Below the pieces are notes generated by a model that was not told where the DNA came from, did not search any database, and saw only the letters and a program-made list of their open reading frames with translations. From Enterococcus_D entomosocium (GTDB taxonomy: Bacteria; Bacillota; Bacilli; Lactobacillales; Enterococcaceae): a DNA stretch of 64,000 bases. Location of the stretch: assembly GCF_030441895.1 (NCBI RefSeq), contig NZ_JARJAS010000010.1, one strand, 5' to 3'. Positions 15,979-24,678 of this stretch are shown here, piece after piece (the first letter of the stretch is position 1; every line of letters begins with the position of its first letter). Position numbers and translations under genes: made by a program.

Positions 15979-17359
15979 AACGATTGGAGAAGTCGTCGGA
16001 CCATTGATGGCCGTCGATCGCGTCTCCGGTGTCAAATACGAAGAGTTGATCGAAGTCCGCATGCAAAACGGCGAAACGCGGCAAGGACAAGTACTGGAGA
16101 TCCAAGAAGACAAAGCGTTGGTCCAAATTTTTGAAGGAACCGGCGGGATCAATTTGCGGGAATCTGCGGTCCGCTTTTTAGGACATCCTTTGGAATTAGG
16201 CGTTTCCGAGCAAATGATCGGGCGAGTCTTTGACGGCTTAGGTCGGGTCAAAGATGGCGGAGTAGAGATCGTCCCAGAAAAATTTATGGACATCAACGGC
16301 GAAGTGATCAATCCAGCAGCGCGGGATTATCCTGATGAGTTTATTCAAACGGGGATCTCATCGATCGACCACTTGAATACGCTCGTTCGGGGACAAAAGC
16401 TACCGATTTTTTCTGGATCTGGTCTGCCTCATAAAGAATTGGCTTCGCAAATTGCGCGTCAAGCACAAGTGTTGAATTCAGAAGATGATTTCGCTGTTGT
16501 GTTTGCTGGCATCGGGATCACCTTTGAAGAAGCTGAATATTTCATGGAAGATTTTCGTCAAACGGGCGCCATCGACCATTCTATCGTCTTTATGAATCTA
16601 GCCAATGACCCAGCGATCGAGCGGATCGCTACTCCCCGAATGGCACTGACGGCGGCCGAATACTTGGCTTATGAAAAGGGCATGCATGTCTTGGTGATCA
16701 TGACGGATATGACCAACTACTGTGAAGCTTTGCGGGAGATCTCCTCTGCTCGTCGTGAAGTGCCAGGACGTCGCGGCTATCCTGGGTATCTATATACCAA
16801 TCTATCCACGTTATATGAACGTGCTGGACGGATTCGCGGCTTGAAAGGTTCAGTGACCCAGCTGCCGATTTTGACCATGCCAGAAGATGACAAAACCCAT
16901 CCGATTCCCGATTTGACCGGCTATATCACCGAAGGACAAATCATCTTGTCTCGTGATTTGTATAAAAACGGCATCCAGCCGCCCATCGATGTCTTGCCGT
17001 CATTGTCACGGTTAAAAGATAAAGGGACCGGCGAAGGCAAGACACGTAAAGACCATGCCGCAACGATGAACCAGTTGTTTTCTGCGTATGCTCAAGGAAA
17101 GCAAGCCAAGGAATTGGCAGTCGTTTTAGGAGAATCGGCATTGTCGGAAGTAGATAAAACCTATGCCAAATTTGCAGAACGCTTCGAAAATGAATACTTG
17201 AACCAAGGGTACCGCACTAACCGTTCGATTATCGAAACCTTGGAATTAGGTTGGGACTTGTTGGCGATGCTGCCAAAAGTCGAACTGAAGCGGATCAGCG
17301 ATGCCTTACTGGCGGAATACTTACCGAGAGAGGAGAACAATGGCGCAAAAAACCGTTAA
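15962..17359 (+). CDS. ntpB: V-type Na+-ATPase regulatory subunit B, NtpB
   Basis: 465 residues. It keeps the degenerate nucleotide loop SGSGLPHKEL (151-160) in place of a Walker A, and an arginine finger at Arg350 in PSLSRLKDKG that completes the catalytic site on NtpA. AGAAAGGAG precedes the ATG within the end of ntpA. The last codons overlap ntpD by 20 bp, so A, B and D are translationally coupled. Confidence 0.97.
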   Translation: MIKEYKTIGEVVGPLMAVDRVSGVKYEELIEVRMQNGETRQGQVLEIQEDKALVQIFEGTGGINLRESAVRFLGHPLELGVSEQMIGRVFDGLGRVKDGGVEIVPEKFMDINGEVINPAARDYPDEFIQTGISSIDHLNTLVRGQKLPIFSGSGLPHKELASQIARQAQVLNSEDDFAVVFAGIGITFEEAEYFMEDFRQTGAIDHSIVFMNLANDPAIERIATPRMALTAAEYLAYEKGMHVLVIMTDMTNYCEALREISSARREVPGRRGYPGYLYTNLSTLYERAGRIRGLKGSVTQLPILTMPEDDKTHPIPDLTGYITEGQIILSRDLYKNGIQPPIDVLPSLSRLKDKGTGEGKTRKDHAATMNQLFSAYAQGKQAKELAVVLGESALSEVDKTYAKFAERFENEYLNQGYRTNRSIIETLELGWDLLAMLPKVELKRISDALLAEYLPREENNGAKNR

Positions 17360-17969
17360 TCCAACCCGCATGGAGCTGTCGCGCCTCAGCAAACAATTGG
17401 CGACAGCCAAACGCGGACATAAATTATTAAAAGACAAACAAGACGAACTCATGCGTCAATTTATTGAATTGATCAAAAAGAATGACCACTTGCGTAAAGA
17501 AGTAGAAGAACAATTGCAGCGTGCCATGAAGGCATTTCGCTTAGCCAATGCCACGATCAATGAAAAATACATTGAAGAAATGTTTATTTTACCAGCAACT
17601 GAGGTCTCCCTTGAGTTATCCACGAAAAATATCATGAGTGTGGAAGTGCCAGTGATGCATTTTGATTATGACGATACGGTGATGCAAGCGCCGATCGAGT
17701 ACGGCTTTTTGAATTCCAATGTTCCGTTAGATAATGCTGTCGCCCGTTTTACTGACGTCATGCCGAAGCTGTTGGAGCTAACGGAAATCGAAAAGACCTG
17801 TCAATTGATGGCAGGGGAAATCGAACGGACGCGCCGACGCGTCAATGCCCTAGAATATTTGACGATTCCCGAGCTGGAAGAAGCCATTTATGGAATCAAA
17901 ATGCGGCTGGAAGAAAATGAACGAGCAAACGTAACAAGAATGATCAAAGTGAAGAATAAATCAAAATAA
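17340..17969 (+). CDS. ntpD: V-type Na+-ATPase central shaft subunit D, NtpD
   Basis: 209 residues from the ATG at 17340, with AGAGGAG upstream. Long amino- and carboxy-terminal helices form the antiparallel coiled coil of the rotor axle (VNPTRMELSRLSKQLATAKRG start and IERTRRRVNALEYLTIPELE near the end are family hallmarks). In E. hirae a short ntpH frame follows ntpD; here only 84 bp separate ntpD from ntpJ and no such gene is visible. Confidence 0.95.
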   Translation: MAQKTVNPTRMELSRLSKQLATAKRGHKLLKDKQDELMRQFIELIKKNDHLRKEVEEQLQRAMKAFRLANATINEKYIEEMFILPATEVSLELSTKNIMSVEVPVMHFDYDDTVMQAPIEYGFLNSNVPLDNAVARFTDVMPKLLELTEIEKTCQLMAGEIERTRRRVNALEYLTIPELEEAIYGIKMRLEENERANVTRMIKVKNKSK

Positions 17970-18053
17970 AATGGTATGATAAGAGAAAAAACAAATGCAA
18001 TAAACTTGGATTACCAAGCCATTGGTTTTTGCAAAAGGTCAAAGGGAATGAAA

Positions 18054-19424
18054 ATGAAAAAAAGAAATCGTTTGAAAAAAAAGCTGGCATCGCAACGCTT
18101 TTTGATTCCGCAGATCGTCACACTGGTATTCGTTTTGCTGATATTGGCAGGAACTGGCTTGCTGATGCTGCCGGCTGTCACCCAAAGTGGTGAAGGCACC
18201 AACTTTTTAGATGCGCTGTTTACTGCCACATCGGCTGTTTGCGTGACGGGTCTTTCGACCTTGACAGTAGCCGACCATTACAATCTCTGGGGCCAAGGGA
18301 TCTTGCTGATGTTGATTGAGATCGGTGGGATCGGCTTCATGTCGATTCCCGTCTTCTTTTACATCTTGGCGAGAAAAAGAGTCCATCTTAGTACCAGGAT
18401 GATTTTGCGGGAATCATTGAATCTGGATCGGATGTCTGGAGAGATCCATTTGGCATGGTACCTGATTCGGATCGCCTTTTTGATCCAAGTCAGCGGGATT
18501 ATCTTGCTGGCTTTTGCATTCGTGCCCCGTTTTGGTTGGGAGCAAGGCCTTTGGTACAGTGTTTTTCATGCGATCTCGGCCTTTTGTAATGCTGGGTTTG
18601 ATTTGTTCGGAAACAGCATGGTAGGGTTTCAAAATGACCCGTTTGTGCTGGGGATTATCAGTTTCTTGATCATTGCCGGCGGTCTTGGGTTTCTCGTTTG
18701 GTTCGATCTCCTGCATACGGCGTCCAAAAAACGGTCCCTGCATAGCCGCTTGGCATGGATCGCTATGATCGTTTTGGTGGTTTTTGGAACGGCAGGGTTC
18801 TTTTTGACCGAAGCCAATTCACAGTTGATCACGGGTGACTCGGTCATCGAACGTTTTTTCCAATACCTCTTCTTAGCGGTCACCCCAAGAACCGCGGGAT
18901 TTTTCAGTATTGATTACGGACAAATGAGTCAAGCAGGCTTGATGCTGACGATGATTTTAATGTATATCGGCGGGACCTCGGGATCAACGGCTGGGGGATT
19001 GAAGACAACGACGTTTGCAGTCTTGATCATCAAGATCCGCAGTTTATTGAAAGGGCGCAGTCGAGCGGAAGTGTTCGGTCGCACGATCAAAGAATCTGCT
19101 GTATCGCGTGCCTTTACGTTGTTCTTCCTTACCTTGACGTTATGCTTCATAGCGATTTTCTTATTGTCGATCACTGAGCGTATGCCGCAAACCCCAAACT
19201 TTGGGTTGCCAACCATTGCCTTTGAAGTTTTTTCCGCTTTTGGAACCGTGGGGTTGACCATGGGGTTGACGCCTTACTTGTCGGTTTTTGGCAAACTACT
19301 GATCATTTTTTTGATGTTCATTGGTCGAGTCGGCATCATGACCGTTGCTTTTTCATTGATGAAAAAAGCCAATAAACAAGAAGCTGGCTACAAATATCCT
19401 GATGAAACCGTGATGATCGGGTAA
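18054..19424 (+). CDS. ntpJ: KtrB/TrkH-type K+ transporter NtpJ
   Basis: 456 residues from the ATG at 18054, with AAAGG 8 bp upstream; a frame open from 17976 has no usable site. It shows the four M1-P-M2 repeats of Trk/Ktr channels. The first pore loop is SAVCVTGLST (60-69) with the selectivity Gly, and later loops are FCNAGFDL, TPRTAGF and FGTVGLTMG. A basic amino terminus is typical of KtrB. It lies at the end of the ntp operon as in E. hirae, where NtpJ mediates K+ uptake linked to Na+. A regulatory KtrA must be encoded elsewhere. Strong terminator follows. Confidence 0.95.
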   Translation: MKKRNRLKKKLASQRFLIPQIVTLVFVLLILAGTGLLMLPAVTQSGEGTNFLDALFTATSAVCVTGLSTLTVADHYNLWGQGILLMLIEIGGIGFMSIPVFFYILARKRVHLSTRMILRESLNLDRMSGEIHLAWYLIRIAFLIQVSGIILLAFAFVPRFGWEQGLWYSVFHAISAFCNAGFDLFGNSMVGFQNDPFVLGIISFLIIAGGLGFLVWFDLLHTASKKRSLHSRLAWIAMIVLVVFGTAGFFLTEANSQLITGDSVIERFFQYLFLAVTPRTAGFFSIDYGQMSQAGLMLTMILMYIGGTSGSTAGGLKTTTFAVLIIKIRSLLKGRSRAEVFGRTIKESAVSRAFTLFFLTLTLCFIAIFLLSITERMPQTPNFGLPTIAFEVFSAFGTVGLTMGLTPYLSVFGKLLIIFLMFIGRVGIMTVAFSLMKKANKQEAGYKYPDETVMIG

Positions 19425-19426
19425 CG

Positions 19427-19465
19427 AAACAGGGAAACGAAGCACGCTTCGTTTCCCTGTTTTTC
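19427..19465 (+). terminator. strong terminator ending the ntp operon
   Basis: AAACAGGGAAACGAAGC pairs with GCTTCGTTTCCCTGTTT, a 17-bp perfect stem, followed by TTTT. It also lies just beyond the end of the convergent lipoprotein gene. Confidence 0.93.
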
Positions 19466-19467
19466 GT

Positions 19468-20127
19468 TTATTGAAGTACTTCTAACATCACATCTCGTTG
19501 ATCATCGCTGACATTCCCCGCATAATTCGGTGTGATCAAAGATAGACCACCCTTTTTATTTGTAAATAGATACATGTTTTGGTTAAAGTCAGGATTGCTA
19601 TTGGGTGTGATCTCTTTTGAAAAGGTTAACTGAGTGTTCACCTTTACTGTACGAATCCCATTGTCATTTGCTGAAAAGATGCGAATCTCCTTTGTTGCGA
19701 TCGTATCGACTTGTGCTTCATAGCTTGCGCTGTCGCCGATCGAAATGATCAAAGGACTCGTGTTTTGAATCGTGACAGCATCTGGTACATTGACGCCATG
19801 GAAATAAAAAGTCAGTGAAGGGCCATATTGGGAAAGATCAACGGCATATGGAAACTCATTGGCGGATACTGAGCTTGCTGTTGTTTGCGTTGCGTCAGAG
19901 TGATCCGTCGATTGCTGGCTTGTGGTTGAAGTTTTTGAAGTGGAGCTTGACGCTAAGGAGCTGCTTTCAGTCGTTTGCGTCGTCGTGCTTTGTTTGCTTT
20001 CAGTAGACACACGACTCTGACTTAGCTCGCTTGTTGATTGCGCGGTATCTTTTTCGTTGTTACAGCCTGTCAAAAGCCCCAAACTGACGAGCGTCAGTGT
20101 CCCAATCAAAGAAAATGTTTTTTTCAT
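19468..20127 (-). CDS. Ser/Thr-rich secreted lipoprotein of unknown function
   Basis: 219 residues. The signal peptide ends in the lipobox LLTGC (Cys22). A low-complexity Ser/Thr/Gln linker (~23-95) precedes a compact ~120-residue beta-rich domain with no recognised family. The linker suggests it reaches through the cell wall. A second lipoprotein with the same design is at 56805-57428. It is transcribed alone, convergent with the ntp operon. Confidence 0.75.
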   Translation of the reverse strand: MKKTFSLIGTLTLVSLGLLTGCNNEKDTAQSTSELSQSRVSTESKQSTTTQTTESSSLASSSTSKTSTTSQQSTDHSDATQTTASSVSANEFPYAVDLSQYGPSLTFYFHGVNVPDAVTIQNTSPLIISIGDSASYEAQVDTIATKEIRIFSANDNGIRTVKVNTQLTFSKEITPNSNPDFNQNMYLFTNKKGGLSLITPNYAGNVSDDQRDVMLEVLQ

Positions 20128-20436
20128 TGTTTACTTCATCCTTTCCTTAGAATACTAAAGCATCTAAAATAAGCAAACTATTGTGTTGAAATGCACAATT
20201 TTGCTGACATAGCGTTTAAATATTCTTTAATGTTAAAGATATTGTAATCCAGAACACTGAAAAAGAATAGGAAGTTTTTGCTGAATTTTTCGCCAATTCT
20301 ATCATAAAATATTCATTAACGTCCGCAGCAGCTGGCTAGTTTTGTATAATAAAGTTTCAGCCATAGTGGCGAAGCTTTCTGGCGGCTTGCGTAACGCAGG
20401 GATCTAGATTAAAATACCTTGGTATAGGAGAATGGG
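20128..20436. other. intergenic region between divergent lipoprotein and MarR genes
   Basis: AT-rich, with a TATAAT at about 20345-20350 that may serve the MarR gene. After it a structured leader contains GCGAAGC/GCTTGCG-type pairing and a perfect 12-bp palindrome ATACCTTGGTAT (20414-20425) immediately before the AGGAG of the MarR gene. Confidence 0.45.
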
Positions 20437-20820
20437 GTGGTGAAGAGGATGGAAAAAGAACGGATGGGCCAATGGTTAGCCTTCACGAATCAGCATCAAG
20501 CGATCGAAGCTCGCTTGGAACAAGCCCTCAAAGCAGAAAGCAATCTGTCTTTGAATGAGTATTACGTGCTTTATTACTTAGAAAAGACCCCCAATCATAG
20601 CATGCGCCTCAACGATTTGATCGCCCATTTTGATTTGAGTCAAAGTGCGATGTCACGCATGATCATGCGCATGGAAGACAACCTGTGTGGTGTGATCGAA
20701 CGGCATTCTTGTCAAGAGGATAAGCGGGGGATTTATATTGATTTGACCCAATCAGGGGAAAAGAAACTGCAGCGCTCAAAAGTCGTTTTTGAAAAAGTCT
20801 TGGAGGAAATGCTAGACTAA
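20437..20820 (+). CDS. MarR-family transcriptional regulator
   Basis: 127 residues with a winged helix-turn-helix: LNEYYVLYYLEKTPNHSMRLNDLIAHFDLSQSAMSRMIMRMEDN... then the wing CQEDKRGIYIDLTQSG. Two Cys (in NLCGVIERHSCQEDKRG) near the wing could sense oxidation, which is speculative. The start is probably GTG 20437 or 20440, 6-9 bp after TAGGAG; the ATG at 20449 lies too far. The next gene is an Old-Yellow-Enzyme reductase with a palindromic operator at its promoter, so this is its likely regulator. Confidence 0.8.
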   Translation: MVKRMEKERMGQWLAFTNQHQAIEARLEQALKAESNLSLNEYYVLYYLEKTPNHSMRLNDLIAHFDLSQSAMSRMIMRMEDNLCGVIERHSCQEDKRGIYIDLTQSGEKKLQRSKVVFEKVLEEMLD

Positions 20821-20833
20821 AGATGTTTTCACT

Positions 20834-20881
20834 TGTTTTCTCCTTGATTCTTTTGTAATATAAATGCATGTGCATGTATAT
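20834..20881 (+). promoter_or_regulatory. promoter with overlapping 24-bp palindromic operator of the OYE gene
   Basis: TTGTTT (20834-20839) and TAATAT (20856-20861) form a likely promoter. The palindrome has arms ATATAAATGCA (20858-20868) and TGCATGTATAT (20871-20881) around TG, with one mismatch, and covers the -10 box. This placement fits repression by the MarR protein encoded just upstream. Confidence 0.6.
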
Positions 20882-20991
20882 TTTGGCAAAAGAGAAAAAA
20901 ATGCACCGATTTGCTTTAAGGATCTCCTTAGGTAACCAAGCCAGTCAGATTTACAAAGCGAAATGAATCCAATGGAAAAGGTGGGAAACCC

Positions 20992-22101
20992 ATGCGAAAT
21001 GTAACAGACAAAGCAACATTTAAGCGCGGATTACAGTTGAAAAATCGAATCATTATGGCACCAATGACGACCAAGATGTCCTTCTTTGATGGGGTGATTA
21101 CGAAAGATGAGTTGGCTTACTATGGCTTACGCTCTGGGGAAGTCGGAGCAGTCATCACAGCGGCAGCCAATGTCCAAGAAGATGGCAAGGGATGGGAAGG
21201 GGAATTAGGCGCTTATGACGATGCCTTTTTACCTGGATTAAGCAAATTAGCCAGCACCATCAAAACAAATGGGACCAAAGCCATTTTACAGATTTTTCAT
21301 GCCGGTCGGATGACGGATGACTCAGTTTTACGAGGCACACAACCCATATCCGCCAGCGCGGTTGCAGCTGAACGACCAAATGCCCAAGTTCCCCGGGAAG
21401 TTACGGTGGATGAGATATTAGCGATTATTGAAAACTTTAAAAAAGCTACCGAACGGGCGATCAAGGCGGGGTTTGATGGCGCAGAACTCCACGGAGCCAA
21501 TACGTATTTGATCCAACAATTCTTTTCTCCTCACTCAAATCGTCGATCCGATGAATGGGGTGGCTCACTAGAGAACCGTTATCGTTTTATTGAGAAGCTC
21601 GTCGATGAAGTATTGGAAACAGTAGACCAATCAGGTGTGAAGGAGTTTATCGTCGGTTATCGGTTTTCACCGGAAGAATTCGAAGAACCAGGGATTCGCT
21701 TTGAAGATACGTTGTTCTTAGTGGACCAACTGGCAGAAAAAGGATTAGACTATCTGCACATTTCTCTTGCGGATTATACCCGTAAATCGATTTCAAAAGC
21801 GTATCAAGAAAAATCAATGTTGGCGTATGTCTATGAAAAAATCGCTCAGCGGGTTCCTTTGATTGGTGTAGGGGATGTCCGAACGTCGAAAGATGCCGCG
21901 GGCTTGCTAGAACATGCAGATTTTGTTGCAGTGGGGCGGGCATTGTTGATCGATCCTCATTGGGGACAAAAAGTCTTAGACGGTCAAGATGAGTTGATCC
22001 GCACCACGGTTTCTACTTACGAACGTGAGGAACTCGTATTACAAAATGGCGTTTGGGGTTTTATGGAAAACATGATGCCAGATCGACTAAATGAAGAATA
22101 A
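20992..22101 (+). CDS. Old Yellow Enzyme-family NAD(P)H:flavin oxidoreductase
   Basis: 369 residues forming one FMN-binding TIM barrel. Family motifs are IIMAPMTTKM near the start, ILQIFHAGRM, ELHGANTYLIQQFFSP (the loop with the substrate-binding His/Asn pair), RRSDEWGGSLENR and the phosphate-binding GVGDVRT...VAVGRALLIDP. The enzyme reduces activated alkenes such as 2-enals, quinones or nitro compounds in the cytoplasm. Ribosome-binding site AAGGTGGG. MarR control fits a role in electrophile or oxidative detoxification. Confidence 0.88.
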   Translation: MRNVTDKATFKRGLQLKNRIIMAPMTTKMSFFDGVITKDELAYYGLRSGEVGAVITAAANVQEDGKGWEGELGAYDDAFLPGLSKLASTIKTNGTKAILQIFHAGRMTDDSVLRGTQPISASAVAAERPNAQVPREVTVDEILAIIENFKKATERAIKAGFDGAELHGANTYLIQQFFSPHSNRRSDEWGGSLENRYRFIEKLVDEVLETVDQSGVKEFIVGYRFSPEEFEEPGIRFEDTLFLVDQLAEKGLDYLHISLADYTRKSISKAYQEKSMLAYVYEKIAQRVPLIGVGDVRTSKDAAGLLEHADFVAVGRALLIDPHWGQKVLDGQDELIRTTVSTYEREELVLQNGVWGFMENMMPDRLNEE

Positions 22102-22110
22102 TAAGCAGAC

Positions 22111-22144
22111 AACCACCTTTGCCTCGGGCGAAGGTGGTTTTTTG
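22111..22144 (+). terminator. terminator of the OYE gene
   Basis: AACCACCTTTGCC pairs with GGCGAAGGTGGTT across a 4-nt loop, followed by TTTT. Confidence 0.9.
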
Positions 22145-22447
22145 TGATCGCTACTCATTTGTGACACATTGAGAAGAGCTGTTTTTTCTCTAGTGAAACC
22201 CTGCTAGCTTCAAAATGACGAATCAGCAGAAGACTGTGAGAAACAAGCCTGTGATCGAAAGAAAGAGCGTGAAAAGATTTTTTTAGTTAAAATACACGAA
22301 TGAATTTTTGCTTTATTTCAATAAATAGTCAAACAATTCAGAATCATTCATTTTTCTTACAAAAAGATAGCGCAAGTCGAGTTGATTGATAAAAAAACAA
22401 TCAGTTGTTAGACTGAATACAGGTTAAAAAAACAAAAAGGGGATGTA
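22145..22447. other. intergenic region, no gene
   Basis: About 300 AT-rich bases with no open frame carrying a ribosome-binding site. It must hold the promoter of the following membrane-protein gene (a TAGACTGAATACAG stretch near 22408 is the only -10-like element), but none is convincing. Confidence 0.4.
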
Positions 22448-23497
22448 ATGATGAAAAAAGGATTCAGAAATTATTTAGGTTCAGATGAGCGGGAGGCAGG
22501 CTATAATTTGTCTTGGGGTTCTATCTTTGCAGGGGTCGTAACATTTATCGCATTGTTCATGACACTGTCAATGATCGGCTCAGCAATCGGTTTTGGTTTG
22601 GTGGAACCAACATCAAATAATCCATTAGATGGTGTGGGTACAGGATTATTGATTTGGACAGTCATTACCTTTGTCTTGGCATTATTCGGTGCTGGTTTTG
22701 TTTCAGGTGTGGCGGCTCGACGTGTTGGATTGGTTCATGGTTTCTTAACATGGGCAACTAGTATGATCGTGATGATGGTTATGCTCTCTTACTTAACGAT
22801 CGGTGCATTTTCTGTAGTCGGTTCACTTTTAGGAAACGTTGCTTCTGCTGTTGGCAGTGGCGTTGAAACAGTTGCCTCAGGTGCTGGCGATGTCGCTTCA
22901 AAAGCCTTCGATGAAATAACAGGAAACATGGAAGACGTCAATACAGATGAATTACAAGCGAATGTCAATGATGTTTTACAAGATACCGATGTTCCTGAAT
23001 TGCAACCAGACTACTTGCAAAATCAATTGTCTGATGCGACGAACGACATCAAAGATGCCGGCAAAGACATTGCAACCAATCCAAATGATGCTGATAAAAT
23101 CATTGATGATTTAGCAAGCAAATTACAAGATCGTGCTACAACGATCGGTGATTCAGTCGATAAAGAAGCAATCTCAAATGCAGTGGCTCAAAACACAGAT
23201 CTAAGCCAACAAGAAGCGGAAGAAGCAACGAACAATATCGTGAACGGCTTACAAGATGCTTCTGATGAAGCACAAAAACAAATCGAAAATGCACAACAAA
23301 ATCTTGAACAAGCCAAACAAGACATTGACCAAGCAGTGGAAGACGCTCGTCAAAAAGCGGAAGAAGCAAGTGATGCAACAGCCAAAGCGTCTATTTGGGG
23401 CTTTGTGGCAATGGTCTTAGGACTCGCTCTTACGTCAATCGGTGGTATGGTGGGAGCAAACTTAGTTAAAACTGCTGACCACGAAAACCGTATCTAA
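22448..23497 (+). CDS. membrane protein with three amino-terminal helices and long acidic coiled-coil domain
   Basis: 349 residues. Two helices (~25-50 and ~68-85), a third (~95-125), then ~190 residues of acidic Asn/Asp/Gln-rich helical sequence with heptads, and a final helix (~310-335). The amino-terminal block with GVAARRVGLVHGFLTW resembles YrzE/DUF3792-like or PhnA-like membrane proteins of Gram-positives. Topology would place the coiled coil on one side of the membrane between helices 3 and 4. Function unknown; envelope stress roles are only a guess. GGGG ribosome-binding site before tandem ATGs. Confidence 0.7.
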   Translation: MMKKGFRNYLGSDEREAGYNLSWGSIFAGVVTFIALFMTLSMIGSAIGFGLVEPTSNNPLDGVGTGLLIWTVITFVLALFGAGFVSGVAARRVGLVHGFLTWATSMIVMMVMLSYLTIGAFSVVGSLLGNVASAVGSGVETVASGAGDVASKAFDEITGNMEDVNTDELQANVNDVLQDTDVPELQPDYLQNQLSDATNDIKDAGKDIATNPNDADKIIDDLASKLQDRATTIGDSVDKEAISNAVAQNTDLSQQEAEEATNNIVNGLQDASDEAQKQIENAQQNLEQAKQDIDQAVEDARQKAEEASDATAKASIWGFVAMVLGLALTSIGGMVGANLVKTADHENRI

Positions 23498-23539
23498 TTT
23501 TACCTCTCATCAAGAGAGCTAGTGATTTATAAACCAGTG

Positions 23540-23584
23540 AACAGCGTTCTGCCAAAGAGTCAAATGGCAGCAGCGCTGTTTTCT
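23540..23584 (+). terminator. terminator of the coiled-coil membrane gene
   Basis: AACAGCG..CTGCCA pairs with TGGCAG..CGCTGTT, followed by TTTT. Confidence 0.85.
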
Positions 23585-23613
23585 GCTTTTAAACAAGCGG
23601 TTGAAAATCCCCA

Positions 23614-23642
23614 TTGACGAGTGATTTTTCTCATGCTACACT
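23614..23642 (+). promoter_or_regulatory. promoter of the beta-glucoside operon
   Basis: TTGACG (23614-23619), 17 bp, TACACT (23637-23642). The transcript would start near 23649, right at the first RAT site. Confidence 0.75.
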
Positions 23643-23650
23643 GGCTCTGA

Positions 23651-23684
23651 GGATTGTTACCGCTTTAGGCGGGCTATACCTATT
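23651..23684 (+). promoter_or_regulatory. RAT antiterminator site 1 (BglG/LicT target)
   Basis: GGATTGTTACCGC (23651-23663) ... GGCGGGCTATACC (23668-23680) matches the ribonucleic antiterminator consensus. CCTATT just after it can pair with AATAGG near 23714-23719, so the RAT fold would compete with a structure close to the licT start, giving autoregulation. Confidence 0.85.
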
Positions 23685-23725
23685 TTTTTGTGTGAAGAAA
23701 TCTAAAGAAGAATAGGGTCGTTAAA

Positions 23726-24562
23726 ATGAACGTAACAAAAGTGATCAATAACAACATTGTGATTTCTGAGAATGAGGAAAAACAAGAATTGGTCGTCATG
23801 GGCAAAGGCTTAGGCTTTAAGAAAAAGCCGGGCGATGCGATCGACGATACCAAGATTGAAAAAGTCTATCTCAGTACACAAGAGTGGAATGTCACAAAAC
23901 TAACCCAATTACTTTCTTCTATCCCTATCGAACATATTCAAGCAGCGAATGAGATCATCAGTTTTGCAAAAGTTTCCCTTGGGAAAAAGTTGAGCGAAAA
24001 ATTGTTTCTGACGCTGACCGATCATATCAATTATGCTATCGAGCGCTATCAAAACGGCATGGAAATTAAAAATGCCTTGCTATGGGAGATCAAGCGGTTT
24101 TATAACCATGAATACCTCATTGGCAAAGAAGCGTTATCGATCATTAAAAATCGCCTGGCGATCGAGCTGCCGGAAGATGAAGCCGGCTTCATTGCTCTGC
24201 ACATTGTCAATGCTGAGTTGGATATGGCGCAGGTCAGTCAAGTATCGGAAATGGCGAAGATCATTCAGCATATCCTAAACATCGTCAAATATCATTTTTC
24301 AATGGAGCTTGATGAGTATTCATTGAACTACGAACGCTTTGTGACCCATTTGAAATTTTTTGTCCAGCGCTTATTCAGCGGTACAAAGCTCGATGATGCA
24401 GGAACCGGCAGTTTTATTTTTATGTTGAAAGACCGCTACATGAAGGAATATGCGTGTGCGTTGAAAATCAGTGACTACATCAACAAAGAATTCGGTAGAC
24501 CGTTAGAAGAAGACGAATTGATCTATTTAACTATACACATCAAACGAATAACAAGTGCTTAG
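23726..24562 (+). CDS. licT: BglG/LicT-family transcriptional antiterminator
   Basis: 278 residues: RNA-binding CAT domain (1-~57, starting MNVTKVINNNIVISENE with the GKGLGFKKKPGD loop), then PRD1 and PRD2. The regulatory histidines are visible in each PRD: IEHIQAANEII and LTDHINYAI region in PRD1/linker, FIALHIVNAE, then FVTHLKFF and LTIHIKRI in PRD2. Phosphorylation by the cognate EII inactivates it and by HPr activates it. Two RAT sites flank the gene, and the next genes are the beta-glucoside EII and a phospho-beta-glucosidase. Confidence 0.93.
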   Translation: MNVTKVINNNIVISENEEKQELVVMGKGLGFKKKPGDAIDDTKIEKVYLSTQEWNVTKLTQLLSSIPIEHIQAANEIISFAKVSLGKKLSEKLFLTLTDHINYAIERYQNGMEIKNALLWEIKRFYNHEYLIGKEALSIIKNRLAIELPEDEAGFIALHIVNAELDMAQVSQVSEMAKIIQHILNIVKYHFSMELDEYSLNYERFVTHLKFFVQRLFSGTKLDDAGTGSFIFMLKDRYMKEYACALKISDYINKEFGRPLEEDELIYLTIHIKRITSA

Positions 24563-24629
24563 GATTGTTACTGGATTGGCAGGCTATACCTAAATGAACT
24601 CCCAAGGGGTTTGTTTAGGTATTTTTTTA
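24562..24629 (+). promoter_or_regulatory. RAT site 2 with overlapping terminator before bglP
   Basis: GGATTGTTACTGG (24562-24574) ... GGCAGGCTATACC (24578-24590) is a near-perfect RAT, starting in the licT stop codon. Its 3' part is also the 5' arm of a terminator, ATACCTAAA pairing with TTTAGGTAT (to 24622), followed by T7. LicT binding would stabilise RAT and allow read-through. Confidence 0.93.
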
Positions 24630-24678
24630 TGGTTTGACACACAAAAAACAAGCGAAAGACCAAAATAGGAGGAACGAC

